Notes: generated by a model from the letters alone, not told the origin. Positions 1 through 14,659 are shown, counted from the stretch's first letter. The stretch is 64,000 nt of DNA from Zygnema cylindricum (GCA_037447655.1 JBBHKE010001863.1:1-64000); one strand, 5' to 3'. Program-made: numbers and translations.

Positions 1-376
1 AAAACAATTTATGGACTTTCTCACAAACCCTCTCTCTCTCACACACACACACACAATTCAGGCAGTCACAATTCTCTTCTTCTCTCTCTCTCTCTCCCTC
101 CTATTTTTTCACACAACTCACAACTCCCTCCACTCTCTCTCTTCTCTTTCCCTCTTTCCCACACATCTAAAGACTCGCCACTCTATACCTTCTTTCGCCC
201 CTCTTCCTCTTTCCTTCCCTCATATTCGTGAATATTCTTTCCCATTCTCTTTCTCCACCCTCTTCCTCTCTCCTTCCCTCATTTCTGTGTCTATTCTCTT
301 TCCCCTCTCCCTGCCTCTCTCCCTCATATTCTGACATATTCTCCCCTCTCTCTCCTCTCTCTCTCCCTCCCTCCAG
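1..376 (+). other. CT-rich intron sequence upstream of first visible HEMF exon
   Basis: The stretch is almost pure pyrimidine on the plus strand with CA and CT microsatellite blocks. It ends in an AG just before codons matching coproporphyrinogen oxidase. I read it as the 3' part of an intron whose 5' end lies outside the window. The open frames here on both strands are low-complexity by-products. Confidence 0.6.
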
Positions 377-3435
<3,059 letters not shown>

Positions 3436-4733
3436 GGGGGGGAAGGGAGGGAGGGAGTGGGGAGAGAACAAGTGTGCGATAGTGATAAAGGGAGAGAGGG
3501 AGAGAGTTTGAGAGAGAGAGAGAGAGCAAGAGAAGGCAGATAACAGAGCAAGAGGAGAAAAAGAGCCAGTAGAATTAATGCCCCACCCCCCCCCTTTTTT
3601 TTTTTGAAGGGAAGGAGGGGAGGGGAAGAGTTTTCATGTGAATTATTAAGTTGTTGAGAGTTTTTTTTTTTTTTTTTGGGTTTTAGAGAAAGTATAATAT
3701 TTTTTTAGATCTGTGGCCAGAAATAAAAGTGTTTTTCACACTGTTGACAAATTCTTTTTCTTAGTAGCGCAAGTTTTTTGTTAAGCTCTTTCTTTTTTTT
3801 TTTTTTTTTTTTTTTTTGTTTTCTTTTGTTTCTTTGTTGGTTTTTCTTTGTTTGTTTTTTTTTTTTCTCCCGTCTTGCCCGTGTTTATTTAGATTTTTTG
3901 TTTAATTTTGACTTTCTTGTGTTCAGTTTGATTTTTTTCTCTTATTTTAGCAAAATAATAATGCGAGAATGTTTTCTCGACATGATACCGAAAGCATTCG
4001 AAGAAAGCAACTTGTATTATTAATTGTTAGTTATTTGTTGTTATTATGGGTTGAAAAGCCTGATGGTACGGACGAATAACAACAAACTTGCAAGCGCACG
4101 ACCATCGGTTGGCGAAAGAGAAGATCAAGGCTAAATTTCAGGGAATGCGAAAGTGTCGAAAACAATTCGTTTTTCCTCTGAATTCCGCATGGGAGTGCAT
4201 AATCATCGTTGGAAACCAAATTAAAATATACAAATCCTGGTGGAAATTATGCAGGGTGGTTAGGCAATGGGGTGGAAGCTGACCATTTTGCAGCTGGAAA
4301 TACTTCACGCTAGTTGTGGTGGGAGGGACGATGTCGGTGGATCATAGAGAGAAGAATAAGAGAAAGAAAACCTGTTGTGTTTCTTGTCCGCAAACCACGA
4401 GAAATGCATATGTTTTGCAAGGCATTAATGATGGTAAAGGGTCCCTGACAAAGTCGTGTCGACGATGTCAGAGTTTGTAACACTCTTAAGGCAGACACGG
4501 TGTCTCTCCATGGGAAGGTTTTAGATTTCTTGAAAACAAATGATAAACAAAAGCACAAACTAGAAATGCAAGTGAACCCTAAAAAAAACAAAATTAAAAC
4601 AGCAAAATCTCAATAAAGCTACCAAAATTAATAGACCTGGATCAACAGGAGCCCTACAATCCTACGAAACTGAACAATTTAAATGTAATCTCTATACCAT
4701 ATTTCATGATTTTTTTTCGCCTCATCAGTGTGG
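3436..4733. other. Intergenic stretch with no recognised gene
   Basis: This stretch follows the HEMF stop codon. It contains GA-rich and poly-T tracts (3500-3560, 3661-3678, 3790-3870) and several short unrelated open frames. I found no protein family match by eye. The first part is probably HEMF 3' UTR. Confidence 0.5.
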
Positions 4734-6910
4734 AGTGGCAACTAAAGGGGATTGCGAGGTTGTTGTCCACGCGATTCGAGCATTGTTGGGTTCCCATCCG
4801 GATTGGGTAGTCCTCCAAGTCGATATTTCCAATGCTCCCAGTATGGAGGATCGGAAAATCATTTTTTTGGAACTAATGGCAGCCCTTTCCTCGATTGTCT
4901 AGATATGTGAGCCTTTCATTCTTTGACGAGAAACCTTGTCGTCTCAACGGATAGTGATTTGGTTCCTCTTTCCTCTACGACCGACACTCATTAGGCAACC
5001 CTCTCCAAGGACCTTTACTTTCCCTTGCGCATTACTAAGCCCTCCTCTCTTCCGCTGTCGCTTTCCTTTCTCACCTCTTCCCTTCGGTAGCGGACGACAC
5101 ACATATTATCGGTCGGACGAAGTTGTGCCTACGGACGAAGTTGTGCCGGGGTATAACTTTTTCACATATCCTTGAAACCGTTTTGTTTAACTGTTGAAGT
5201 GTGTTGTTTGGTCACCGCATGGTATCCCTCCTTCCTTCACTTTCCATTCTCGTTTTCAAACTCCTCTATCCCATGATATTCGTGTGTTGGGTTGCCCGTT
5301 TGGTTTGGATACTTTCGTGACCCGATTTTTTGAATTGTGCTCTTCAGACAAATTTTTCCGACAGGGACGATCTTCTCAACCTTCCTAATTTCTTTTTGGT
5401 TTTTCTCTTTTGACAAGGTGTTTTCCCCATTGTCCCTCCTACCTTGTCCCTACTTCCCCTCCCACCCCAACATTAGCCTCATCCCTTTCCGCCTTTGATG
5501 ATCGTCTCATGTATGTCTTTTACACTTTGTTAGGTGGTGGGGCTTTTGGTCGCGGGTATGGGCCCACGACTCGCATCCGAGTATCCCTCCCTGAGGGTTG
5601 GTTTCTCAACGAGGGCACGTGTGGCGCCCGCTACCTACTTGAGAAGTCGGTGCCTTATTGCCTCCACTCTTGTCTCTCGATTTTTGGAACCGTTGTCCAT
5701 TGTGTTTCGGATGGTGGTTTCGCCTTCCAGCGGTTCATTTTGGAGGTTTTATGTTTTATTCCTCCTCTTCCTTTAGTGTATAAGCGTTCTCTCCACCCTT
5801 GATAGGACATCATTTGCGTGTGTTTTGGAATCAAATTTTGATAGCCACCATTAAATCCGAGCACCAGGAGGCCCTCCAATTCTTTGCGTGCGCTCTTTTA
5901 TGTTTTGTGGTGAGCTCGGTTGAGGAGCTTCCTTATTGGCTACACCTATTTGATCCACTCTACGTTTCACGCCTGCTCAATTCACCACCGCCCTCAGGTT
6001 CAAGCTTGGCCTCTCTGATCCACCTTACTTAGCTCTCTTGTTTGCTCGTGTGACCTTGTCCTTCAGCCCGACGGCGTCCATTTGCTTCGTTTGTCTCAAG
6101 AGGGAGAGTTGAATCAAGCCCACGACACCTTTTGCGACACCATTATGACAATCGCCTTTGAGGAGGGACATTGTGTTCGACGTGAGGTTTGACATATTAT
6201 TCTTTTGAGTCGGATTGATATTGTACTACTCGTGCACGTTGTATATTCGGTGAACATTGTTTTGGCGAACCCAGCCTCGGATATAGTCGATGGTCATGCG
6301 GCTCGTCATATTGGAGTGGCCACCGGCTACGCGGCAAAAAAAAAGCAGGATTATGCACACTGAGGTACCATGGATGACTTTATGTGGATGGCGGTCGAGA
6401 TATTTGGCTGTTTGGGTGTTGCTTTAGGCGAGTTTCTCCTTACTTGTGGTCGGCGCTCTTTCGAGAGAAGGGCCCTGGGAGCCCTCCTACTTCGCCCCTT
6501 ACTTTTTTTTAGCGTCAATGTTTATCTGTGGCTTTACAGCGGGTGCAGGCTTCTATCCTCCTATCGGTTGTTGCGGTTAGAGATCCTCGCCGTGTTACGG
6601 AACTCCCTGAGAGTGGTCCCTCATGCCTGGGGGACTTGTGAGGTTGCTTTTTGTAGATCTTTATTCCTATTGAGTTTTGGTTAGGTATTTAAGCATACTG
6701 ATGTGTCTTTACTCTGGTGAATTGTTGCCTCTCTTAGCATCTTTGTTTCACGTGCCCTTCGTCTGTGTGTTAGTTTCTTTCGCATTGTTTCTCCCTTTTG
6801 CTAGCTTCCCTCCCCATTTAGTTTTTCATTTTTGGTTTTGCAATCCATTATTTTTTTGTTGGTTTCCATGTCTCAGATTGTTTACCATCGCACTTTGGTA
6901 ACTAAATTTG
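4734..6910 (+). pseudogene. Decayed LINE-like (RVT_1) retroelement
   Basis: Fragments of one reverse transcriptase lie in order but in shifting frames. At 4734-4903 comes CGVATKGDCEVVVHAIRALL, then a G-S-H-P-D-W block and VLQVDISNA (RT box A, with the usual Phe after N-A replaced by Pro), ending in a stop. At about 4990-5110 come GNPLQGPLLSLAHY (box B), a stop, and then VADDTHIIG (catalytic box C). At 5194-5300 comes KCVVWSPHGIPPSFTFHS. The C-terminal region continues to about 6700. The 3' end carries a motif (TGTTTACCATCGCACTTT near 6878-6895, then TAACTAAA) shared with the other copies at 16620, 23040 and 23330. No upstream endonuclease is seen, so it is 5' truncated. Numerous stops and frameshifts make it inactive. 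Confidence 0.8.
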
Positions 6911-9900
6911 GAATTTTTAAAACTAAACGCAAATGTTGTGAATATTGCAAAGGAAAAAGCTCCTTTTTCGGCGGCATCCCAGAAGGCAATTAGTATTGTG
7001 TAAATGTCTATAATGGTGGGGACTGATATAAGTGTAAAACCTATATCTCAAATCCGTGGAAGCGTGATGATGGCAAACGTAGACCTGGGCCTCTTTAATT
7101 ACAAAATAAAATCAGGTGAGAGTTTTACATGTCAGTACTGTTTTAAAGGGCAAGTCGTACATGTGAAAGATCTTTTTAAAAGAGCTGAGTTCTACATGTA
7201 AAAAAACACGAAGTAATGTGGTGTCTCGATACATAGAATACAAGTAGAAAAATAATAGTTCGGAAGGCTTCATCCAATCATTTTTCTTTTTCAAATTGGC
7301 CAATTTTACCCTCTTTCTCTTCAAGAAGGTCTACTAGAAACAAAATTGAATCTAGCTCTTTAAAATTATAAATCAGTCCAGCGCAACGTGTGAAACTTTT
7401 CGAAAAAAATCACCTTCTAAGCAACAATTAGCCCTGAATAAACTTGGTGTTGTACTGTAACTGACAACAAAACCTTTGAAATGTTTATGTGAAAATTTTG
7501 GATTTAGTTTAAAATTTCAATTTCTCACTCTAAATGGTCTAATCTTGTAATTTTTTAGCGCAACAAAATTACAGAATTTTTAACAGAGTTTCTCGAGCAT
7601 TTAAAATTGAAAATCCATCACATAAAAGCAATCAAAGTGTACGAACCCACGTGAAAGCAACGAGAAAATATGAATTATTTTGTATAATTTTGAAGATTGG
7701 TTGGTAAAAGGTCGCACTACAAGATCCTTTACAATCACGTATGAAAGAATTATTTTTTTGTTTCCTAATTCAGCACAATAAGTAACAAAACTGAGAAAAT
7801 CGACAATCGAGAAGCGTAATTATAGTATGGAAATATGGATTTACGAGCTGGACATTGTCTTTTGAAGAGGGAATATCCGCTGTGTTGTCGGCGGAAGCAT
7901 TCGCGGATCGTCGGCCACGTGGCTTCCCAGAGACGGCTGGATCGGACGGTTCCATGCCGAGTCAAGAAGCGGTCACGGAAGCGCTAAACGACACCTGTGC
8001 GTGCGGATGTTTTGGCTGTTTGAAAAAAGACGCATTGGGTGTCGCATTTCTTGAGCCCGTCTGTCTGCCCCTCCGGTTCGGCTTCCGCTTCTCTCTTCTA
8101 AGAAATGCTTTCGCTGCCCGTTTGAAATGTCGGCGTGTGGTTTTGTCGGTCCGAGATGTCGGTGAAGACGTACGTCGACAAAGACGTATATTCGCAGGAG
8201 CGTTCCTCATTTGTCACATTTCCCCAGTTGTAAATTCGTCCAAACGTTCCTCATGGTATGTCATTAGCATCGCTTTTTGTCCTTTCGATAAACATGATAC
8301 AGGGACAGGTAATGCGGGTGACAAATACTTACCCGTCGTGTGACACCACCGTGTCTTATTCGTCGACGTAATTGAAAGTGCCGACGGTTTTTGAAAAATA
8401 CATTTTTGGCTCGCATCGCCCTTAGGAATCTCGTTAGCCGGTGGTTTGACCGCCTTTTAGTGAATGCGGATCTTCGACACGTGTCACCTGCGGAATCTCG
8501 GCACCACAGACTTTTGATATGCAATGATCATCGTGAGGTGACGAAAGTCTATTTGATTCCTGTACCAGCGGTTCTGTCGTGACTCGGGATCCTGAAGCGC
8601 TTTCCTAAACGACAAGACTTTGAGGCGAGCGGGATATAGTCGCATTAACTGCTATGTGACAAATGCGTCCGCCTGAAAAACACTTTGCGGGCAGTTTGGA
8701 GCAGCTTGGCGACAGTTTGAAGGAGGTTTGCGAGTCGTTTGAGATTTCCGCTCACCTTAAGTTGAGTCGGCCGTTCGTGCCAAGCGTGCGGCGAAGCAAA
8801 TCCATCTGAACCGTTCGCTTTCCGAGTCTGAAAGTGCACTCTGGATCCTGACGCGTGGTAGCGCCTCTATCCGACGCAGCCGAACCATCGGAATTGTTGC
8901 ACCAAGTCGCCGCGCGTGCGAATACACAAGGACTCCGCGTCCGGCATACGTGGACTGAAGCTCATCCGTCTGAACTTTCCGTACAGCTGTAACTTTTTGG
9001 AAGTTTTTAGCTGCTGCATTCTCATGCAGTATCCAGCAGCTATTCTTTTCTTCCACTCGCAGCTGCCACGTACACAATATCCGCTTATTCTGCCTTCCAG
9101 CACGTTTAGCCGTTAGATTCCAGTCATTTGGCCTCATTCGAAAAGATCTGAAGCGTCGGTTGTGTTTCGCTCAGTTCAACAGTCGCAATCATTCGGGGGA
9201 ACCCTATCGACGTGACATGGGTGACACATCTGTAGCCAGAGACGGCGGTACGCATGCTGAAAATGTCGCTGTCACGGGCACGGGGTTTTGGTTTTGCACT
9301 TTTGCCCGACTCCCTCTTCTTGTCTGGGAGCTTGGATGTCGGCCAGAGCCGCTTATTCTGGTACTTCTGTACGGTTAAGACCAGCGTCTGTCAGTTGTGG
9401 CCACTAGATCGTCCCATCCAATGAGTTTCAATTCACATCCGGTCGTACTTTTGTCGTTTATGTGAAATTGCCAAATTCAATATGCAGACAAAGGACGGTT
9501 TAATGGCTCATGTCCGTACAGGCTCATTTGTGCTGCGATCCCCAGCAAGCCTCCGCAATCCGTTTGGGAACAAATATCCGCTTGGCAAAACGCAAATCAC
9601 GCTGCCGTCAGCGTTTTGTCCGTTTGCCCAATCCGCCATATCGCTGGAAATAAAATCTATGTCGCTATCAACTTCGATCCCCCAAGAAAGTACGATTCAG
9701 TTCTTTCAATCTCTTTTTCGCTGCTTTTCCCCTCACTAGCCGTACACTACTCATGTACGGTCGACGCTTATCGGCATCTGGCTGCACGTTCCGTCGACCT
9801 CCCCGTCGGCCGGATTCCAAAGATCCAACTACTTTCCGTACACATATATGGCGGATAGGAACCGTCAATCCGAGTGTCCGTACTGAAGAGTCGTCGCGAA

Positions 9901-10256
9901 TCATTCAGGACGACTGTACGAAGACGGTCGTTAGAAAATCAGCCGTTTGCGGTAATTCCGCCGCGTATTTTTGACCGCCCGTCTCGCCTTCCTCGGTTCC
10001 CGTCAAATTTGTCCTCTTCGCGACGTGACACAAGCCTCCCCTCTCCTCTTAAATACCCCATCCCTCCACTCTCCTGGCCATCACTCAGATTCCCTACCTC
10101 CCTCTCCCTCCCTGCCTCACCCCTGCTTGACGACTAGAGCACACTCGGTGCACACCCGATTTGGCACCCGACTCTTCCGCTCACTCCCGCGCACTCGCTG
10201 CGAATTCCGCGTCGCTGGCCGCCGGCTTCCCCGCCCGTTTCCCCCCGTTCCCCGCC
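6911..10256. other. Upstream region of HLH gene copy A, no other gene seen
   Basis: The AT-rich part (6911-7850) is followed by a more GC-rich stretch (7850-10250) without a convincing coding sequence. CACGTG G-box cores occur at about 7916 and 8477. A CT-rich stretch, TTAAATACCCC and a series of CCTCC blocks lie at about 10040-10130, some 130-220 bases before the start codon, where a core promoter or 5' UTR would be expected. Open frames here (for example 7855-8343) are not matched by any family I know, although the duplicate partly preserves them. Confidence 0.5.
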
Positions 10257-11471
10257 ATGGCCACCGAGTTCCACCAGGCGGCGGCCGCCCTGCAGCTCCT
10301 CCGGCGGCTGCAGGACGCGCGCCTGCAGATCGAGCGCCAGCACCTGCCCATGCAGCTCGGCCAGCTGGCAAGGTGCATCGCGCTGGCGCACTATGCCCCG
10401 CAAATGGGACACGTGTCGCCTTCTAATTACTCCTCCGCCGCGAAGTCGGACTACCACGTTCCCCAGACTCACGCTCCGTTTTTCCAAGCGCCGAAAGCCA
10501 GCCACGTGGCGCCTGGAAGCCCCACTACACCGCTCCTTTGGAACCATCAGATGGGTGCCACGTGGCAGCAGAATGTCTGCAGCAGCGCCCAATCGGCGCC
10601 CAGGTCTGTCAGCGGAGAATCCATAGGTGGACAGGTGGCGGAATCGGAAGCTGCCACGCAATCGGTGGACAGCGGGGAGGCGGACGACGACGCGTGGCTG
10701 GATGGGATTCTGTGTGAGGTGGAGGAAGGGATTTTGGGCGGGGAAGAGGACGACACTTGGCTGCCACGTGGCGAATGCAAGGAGCGAGAGGAGGACGAGG
10801 ACGCGGCCACATGTGGGAGGAAGAGAGGGAGGAGGGAGGGAGGCGGGGAGGAGAGTTGTAAGAGAAGGAGGGGAGATGGCGGGAATGCGAGGGAGAAGGA
10901 GAGGGAGTGCGAAGAGAAGGCAGCGGAAGGGTGGGAGGAGGACGACTCTGAGATTGACAGCTGTCTGGCGCCGCATATGAAGTCACTTCAGGTGAGGACG
11001 ACAGAAATTTGGATTTTTGTGGAATTCTCTTTTTTTGGTGGAAAACACATTTTCTCCCCACTGTTTCTTTTCTCTCCTTTTCCGTGCTTCTCTTCCCGCT
11101 TCTCCATCTTCCTTGTATTTCCTTTTCGTTTCTCTCCTTCTCTTTCTTCCCCTCCCTTCTTTCTAGTCTTATTTCTTTCTAGTATCTCTCTCCCTTCCTT
11201 CATTCTGTATTTTCTTTTCACTTCCACCTCACTTCCCTCCCTTCCCCTCGCCTCTTTACTTTCTTGTTCTTCTCTCCCTTCCTCGTTTTGGCGTCTTCTG
11301 CTCACTAAATCGCTCTCTCCCTCTTTTTCCTCCTCTCAGGAACTCCTCCCCCATGCAGCCTCCATGGATCCTGCCTCCCTCTTGGACGAGGCGATCCGCC
11401 ACGTGGCAACTCTCCAACGCCAACTGCACGTTCTCAAGGCAAAAAAGGAGAGTCCGAAATCAAGAATTTGA
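10257..11471 (+). CDS. Atypical HLH (non-basic) transcription-factor-like protein, copy A
   Basis: Exons are 10257-10991 and 11340-11471, giving 288 aa. The ATG sits in a good context (CCGCCATGG). The C-terminal residues 238-281 (LAPHMKSLQ, then ELLPHAASMDPASLLDEAI, then RHVATLQRQLHVL) match helix 1 end, loop and helix 2 of plant bHLH proteins of the PIF/SPATULA type. The intron falls between Q and E-L-L-P, which I recall as a common intron position in that group. The basic DNA-binding part is missing: residues 212-237 are acidic instead. A basic stretch, GRKRGRREGGG..CKRRR (187-205), could be a nuclear signal. The N-terminus (1-50) is Ala/Leu/Gln-rich and unrecognised. Lacking a basic region, it would be expected to act by dimerising with bHLH partners; this is inference. 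An intact second copy lies at 19892-21106. Confidence 0.75.
   Translation: MATEFHQAAAALQLLRRLQDARLQIERQHLPMQLGQLARCIALAHYAPQMGHVSPSNYSSAAKSDYHVPQTHAPFFQAPKASHVAPGSPTTPLLWNHQMGATWQQNVCSSAQSAPRSVSGESIGGQVAESEAATQSVDSGEADDDAWLDGILCEVEEGILGGEEDDTWLPRGECKEREEDEDAATCGRKRGRREGGGEESCKRRRGDGGNAREKERECEEKAAEGWEEDDSEIDSCLAPHMKSLQVRTTEIWIFVEFSFFGGKHIFSPLFLFSPFPCFSSRFSIFLVFPFRFSPSLSSPPFFLVLFLSSISLPSFILYFLFTSTSLPSLPLASLLSCSSLPSSFWRLLLTKSLSPSFSSSQELLPHAASMDPASLLDEAIRHVATLQRQLHVLKAKKESPKSRI
10992..11339 (+). other. Stop-free 348-nt intron (exitron-like), copy A
   Basis: The intron begins GTGAGG and ends CTCTCAG, is phase 0, and is exactly 116 codons long with no stop in the host frame. Retention would insert a very hydrophobic Ser/Leu/Phe-rich segment between residues 245 and 246, inside the helix-loop-helix. 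The same holds for copy B (20627-20974). Confidence 0.7.
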
Positions 11472-12352
11472 AAAAAAAAAGTAAAGAATAATGGGCAATT
11501 TTTCTCGAGAGAGATTGAGACCTCTAAATAAATCCTGGAGTGGAAAAGGGATATTAGTGGACCAGTGGGAACGAAGTAATAATTTTAATATTTTTCCAGG
11601 ATGGGGATTCTATTTATTTATTTTTATCATAACATTTAGTATGAGGAAATTAGTGGAAATAGGAAAAGGGACATTGGGGATTTTGTAGCTTTAGTTTTGT
11701 CTATTGTCACCTTCCACATTGTTTTGCAAAGTATTTTTAGGGGGAAAACGGAAACTTCCTATTTCTGGTGTAAGAAATTTTGCAGTAGAAAATCTGATCT
11801 GGAGGGAGAGAGAGTAGAAATGAACTGATCATCTAGGTTTTAGTTGTGAACAAGGTTAGAGTTTGTTATTGGAGATGTTATTTTTTCATTCCTTAAATGT
11901 TCGTCTATTTGAGAAGAGATAGGTGAAGGCACTAGTCATGATCAAATGGGGAAAAAATTATGTACATTTGTTGTTATCTATTTTTGTTCTACGATACTAA
12001 AGAGACGCTTCAGTTATTTTTTTTGTGTTTTACTTCCCTGTTTATCTAGGGACGCTGGTATTTATGGTTTGCGTGACTGTCCGACATGAAAGCACTGTGG
12101 GAAGAGAATGGTTCTTTCATTATGTTGTATTTAATATTATTAATTCGCCGGAGAAATATGCATTGCGCCAAACGCATCCAAGATGCCTAATTTGTCTTGC
12201 GTTTGTCCTTCTCTCATCATTTTCAGCAGAAATGTCCCTCAGCATTTCATGAAGGGATATAGCTCACCCTTCAGAAAAGAAATGCGCTGCAAAAATATCT
12301 GCATTTGAGTACTTGCAGGAAATGAATCTCCAAAAGTCTGATTTTCACTTAC

Positions 12353-12645
12353 CTGTCTTCCCTCCTGCTGGGCCCTGGCTCTTGAGCTTGATGCATGATC
12401 TTCCATGGGTGTGCCTTCTTCGTAGAAAGCCTTGACTCTCTTCCAACCTTGCTGCGAGCCGCTACTTCGTTGACTTTGTGTGGTTTCTCCAAATTGTTCC
12501 GAAGTCACGAGTCTGGTGAGTCTGGTGGCTTTCTCCAGCTGGTTGTTCGCCAAACCTTCATCCAAAATATTTCTTGTGCAGTCTTCTCGAGCGTTCCATA
12601 TTTCCATCCTTCTCTTTTGGAGCTTGAGGGGGGCCTGGTTCTGGA
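12353..12645 (-). CDS. Unidentified minus-strand exon, copy A (partial gene)
   Basis: The minus strand is open from the assembly gap down to a perfect donor: CAG at 12353-12355 followed by GTAAGT. The reading includes KRRMEIWNAREDCTRNILDE, KATRLTRLVTSEQFGETTQS and WKRVKAFYEEGTPMEDHA, a charged, Ser/Gln-rich sequence. I do not recognise the family. The upstream part is lost in the gap and no downstream exon could be identified. The same exon and donor are kept in copy B (21986-22278), where a LINE fragment follows at 22280. It may be a captured gene fragment rather than a live gene. Confidence 0.4.
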
Positions 12646-12655
12646 NNNNNNNNNN
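12646..12655. other. Assembly gap (10 N)
   Basis: Ten Ns separate copy A of the duplication from a copia-like gag sequence. Distance and order across the gap are unknown. Confidence 1.
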
Positions 12656-14205
12656 GGAGGATGTATGAACACAAGATATCATTGGCTTAGTAGTGTTACC
12701 AAAATAGTTGAACACAAGTATGTAGGAGGTAGTATGGAGAAACACTGTATTGACTTACAAGTATTATTTGCAGAAAATGATTTGGCAGGAGGAAACTTTA
12801 CAAATGCTCAACAAGCTATGTTGTTAATGAGAAGTCTACCTAAAGGATATAAGAGTGCATTAGATCGATTGACTTTAATTGATAAAAGGGATTGGAGTTT
12901 AACTGTAGCTAGACGAGTTGTTCTAGATGAAGAGGCTAATAGAAAGGTTTTATCAAGTGAAAAAAATATAAAGGAATCAAAGTCTCAGTTTCAGAAAATT
13001 AAAGGAAATAGTGAGTTTGGAGATCGACCTAAGAACTGTTTTTACTGTAATGATTTAGGACATACCTTCAGGGTATGTCCATCATATAAAAGTGCATGTG
13101 TTTCAGGGAATTTCAGAGATGGATGGGACAACAACCTTGTCCGACCCTCAACAAGAAGGGAATCAAGTGCTTTCGTAAGTGAGAGACAAGACTCGACAGA
13201 TGACAAAAGGCATACACCGTGTGTTGACAAATTTATTTATTTACCGACCTTTTGTGTTGTTCGGAATGAGGAGAAAGAGGTGACAGAAAAGGATCCGGTT
13301 ACTGTCAATATTACCTATGACAGATTGGTGAGTGACACACACTTACTAAAGGAAGAGGCAACTACAATAAGAGAAGCAGAAGAGAGTGAAGAAGACTCGG
13401 TTTGTGTAACTCCTTCTTGTGATAAATTGGCGTGTGAGCATGACGTACAAGGAGAAGAGATTCATGAAGTAAGGGGAGTTAAAGAAGTAAACTTAAAATT
13501 GGTTGAAGAACATTCTTTAGAAATAGAGAACACTGAAATGAAAATAGAACTTCAAGAAAGAGAAAGAGATGATGATGAGATAGAAAAGAATGAATTTACA
13601 CAAAATGGGGAATTAACATCAGAAGAGGAAAATACTGTGGGTTTAAAAACTATTCAACTCAGCGAAATATAGGTAAATACTGTTAAGAAAATAAGGCTAA
13701 AGAAGAAAGTTCATGAGAACAGAAAAGGTCATAAATCTGGAGGAATATGGAAAATAAGAAAGAATCATAGGAAGAGGAAAGAGCAGCTAACTGAAAAGAG
13801 GGTCAAACTGAATATATTAAATATACATACACTTAAGAGAAGTGGCATATCTATGGAAAAATACCAAAAATTAGTAAGAAAAACTACACTTTATAGAGGT
13901 AATGGGAAGGGAAACCATGGAAAAACTATGAACAGAGCAGATAGTCATAAGAAACCAAGAAAGAAAGATAGATTGCAGAAAAACAGTTGGAGAAGAAGCA
14001 TGTTACAAAATCGATCACACCGAAGAGCGCAACCGGATTCAGTGAGAGAATGTGTAACGGGAAAATGGGAAGACTTGAACGAATTTACAGGAAATTTCAT
14101 GAGAATTTGGTGTAGTAGCGTCAGTAACATACATCTAAGGAAGTGGATGGCGTGGAAGTATCTAACAGGAGAGAATGTACAGCAACTGTTTGATAAAAGT
14201 GTGTA
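12656..14205 (+). mobile_element. Ty1-copia-like Gag remnant without Pol
   Basis: An open frame from the gap to 13672 reads like copia Gag: a UBN2-type helical part (QAMLLMRSLPKGYKSALDRL) and then a zinc knuckle CFYCNDLGHTFRVC (CX2CX4HX4C) near 13035-13080. A long Glu-rich tail follows to the stop at 13670-13672. A second basic frame (13853-14206) follows. I see no protease, integrase or reverse transcriptase before the LTR-like sequence at 14824. It resembles gag-only, non-autonomous elements (the TR-GAG type), or the pol part was deleted. The 5' LTR and the start of Gag are missing at the gap. Confidence 0.7.
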
Positions 14206-14659
14206 GGTGATAGATTTTCGGCAAACTTGATAACATGGCTAAGTGACGAAGATGAGTGGAAACTTGGATTTACTGGAGAGGTGTTATTGCAATAGTGAAG
14301 GGACAGTTTGGCATTTATGGCGTAAGGGGAGCTATTACAGTACACTTTTTGCAAGGTGGAAGTTTTCAAAAAGGCGAATGGGAATTGGAAGAAGGCAGCA
14401 GGAGCAATGGCGACGTCGGCGAAGCAGTGCTGATGTGTTGTTTTTGCTAAAATTCTTGTATGTGAATAGTGGAGGTTGATAGAGAATTTTGCATATTTAA
14501 ATATTTCTTCCTTCTTTCGTTTGTTTATCCATTAGAGTAGAAATATCTGCATACAAAATGGACTAATGAGTCTAAAGCTTTAGGGGAGTGTTGAATTTGA
14601 AAGCTCTAGTCTCAGTAGATGAGGATCTGAGGAGGAAGTTAAGGGTGAAAAAGAGCAGC

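Larger units (their letters stand above)
6047..12645 (+). repeat. Copy A of a ~6.5 kb direct duplication
   Basis: This block matches 15789-22279 in the same orientation. It holds, in order, the 3' part of a LINE-like element, a ~3.2 kb upstream region, the two-exon HLH gene, and a minus-strand exon. The offset drifts from 9742 at the left edge to 9633 at the right edge because of indels; one is a ~110-bp stretch (about 7215-7330) missing from copy B. The left half differs visibly. From the second HLH exon to the right end the two copies are nearly identical. Copy A ends at an assembly gap. Confidence 0.93.

Noticed and set aside
7855-8343. 162-aa plus-strand frame upstream of the HLH gene
   Set aside because: Its counterpart in copy B is broken by frameshifts, there is no recognisable domain, and it lies in the promoter region.
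10134-10976. 280-aa minus-strand open frame opposite the HLH gene (and its twin at 19751-20611)
   Set aside because: Shadow of the GC-rich plus-strand coding sequence; Arg/Leu/Pro composition, no family features, no splice or start context.
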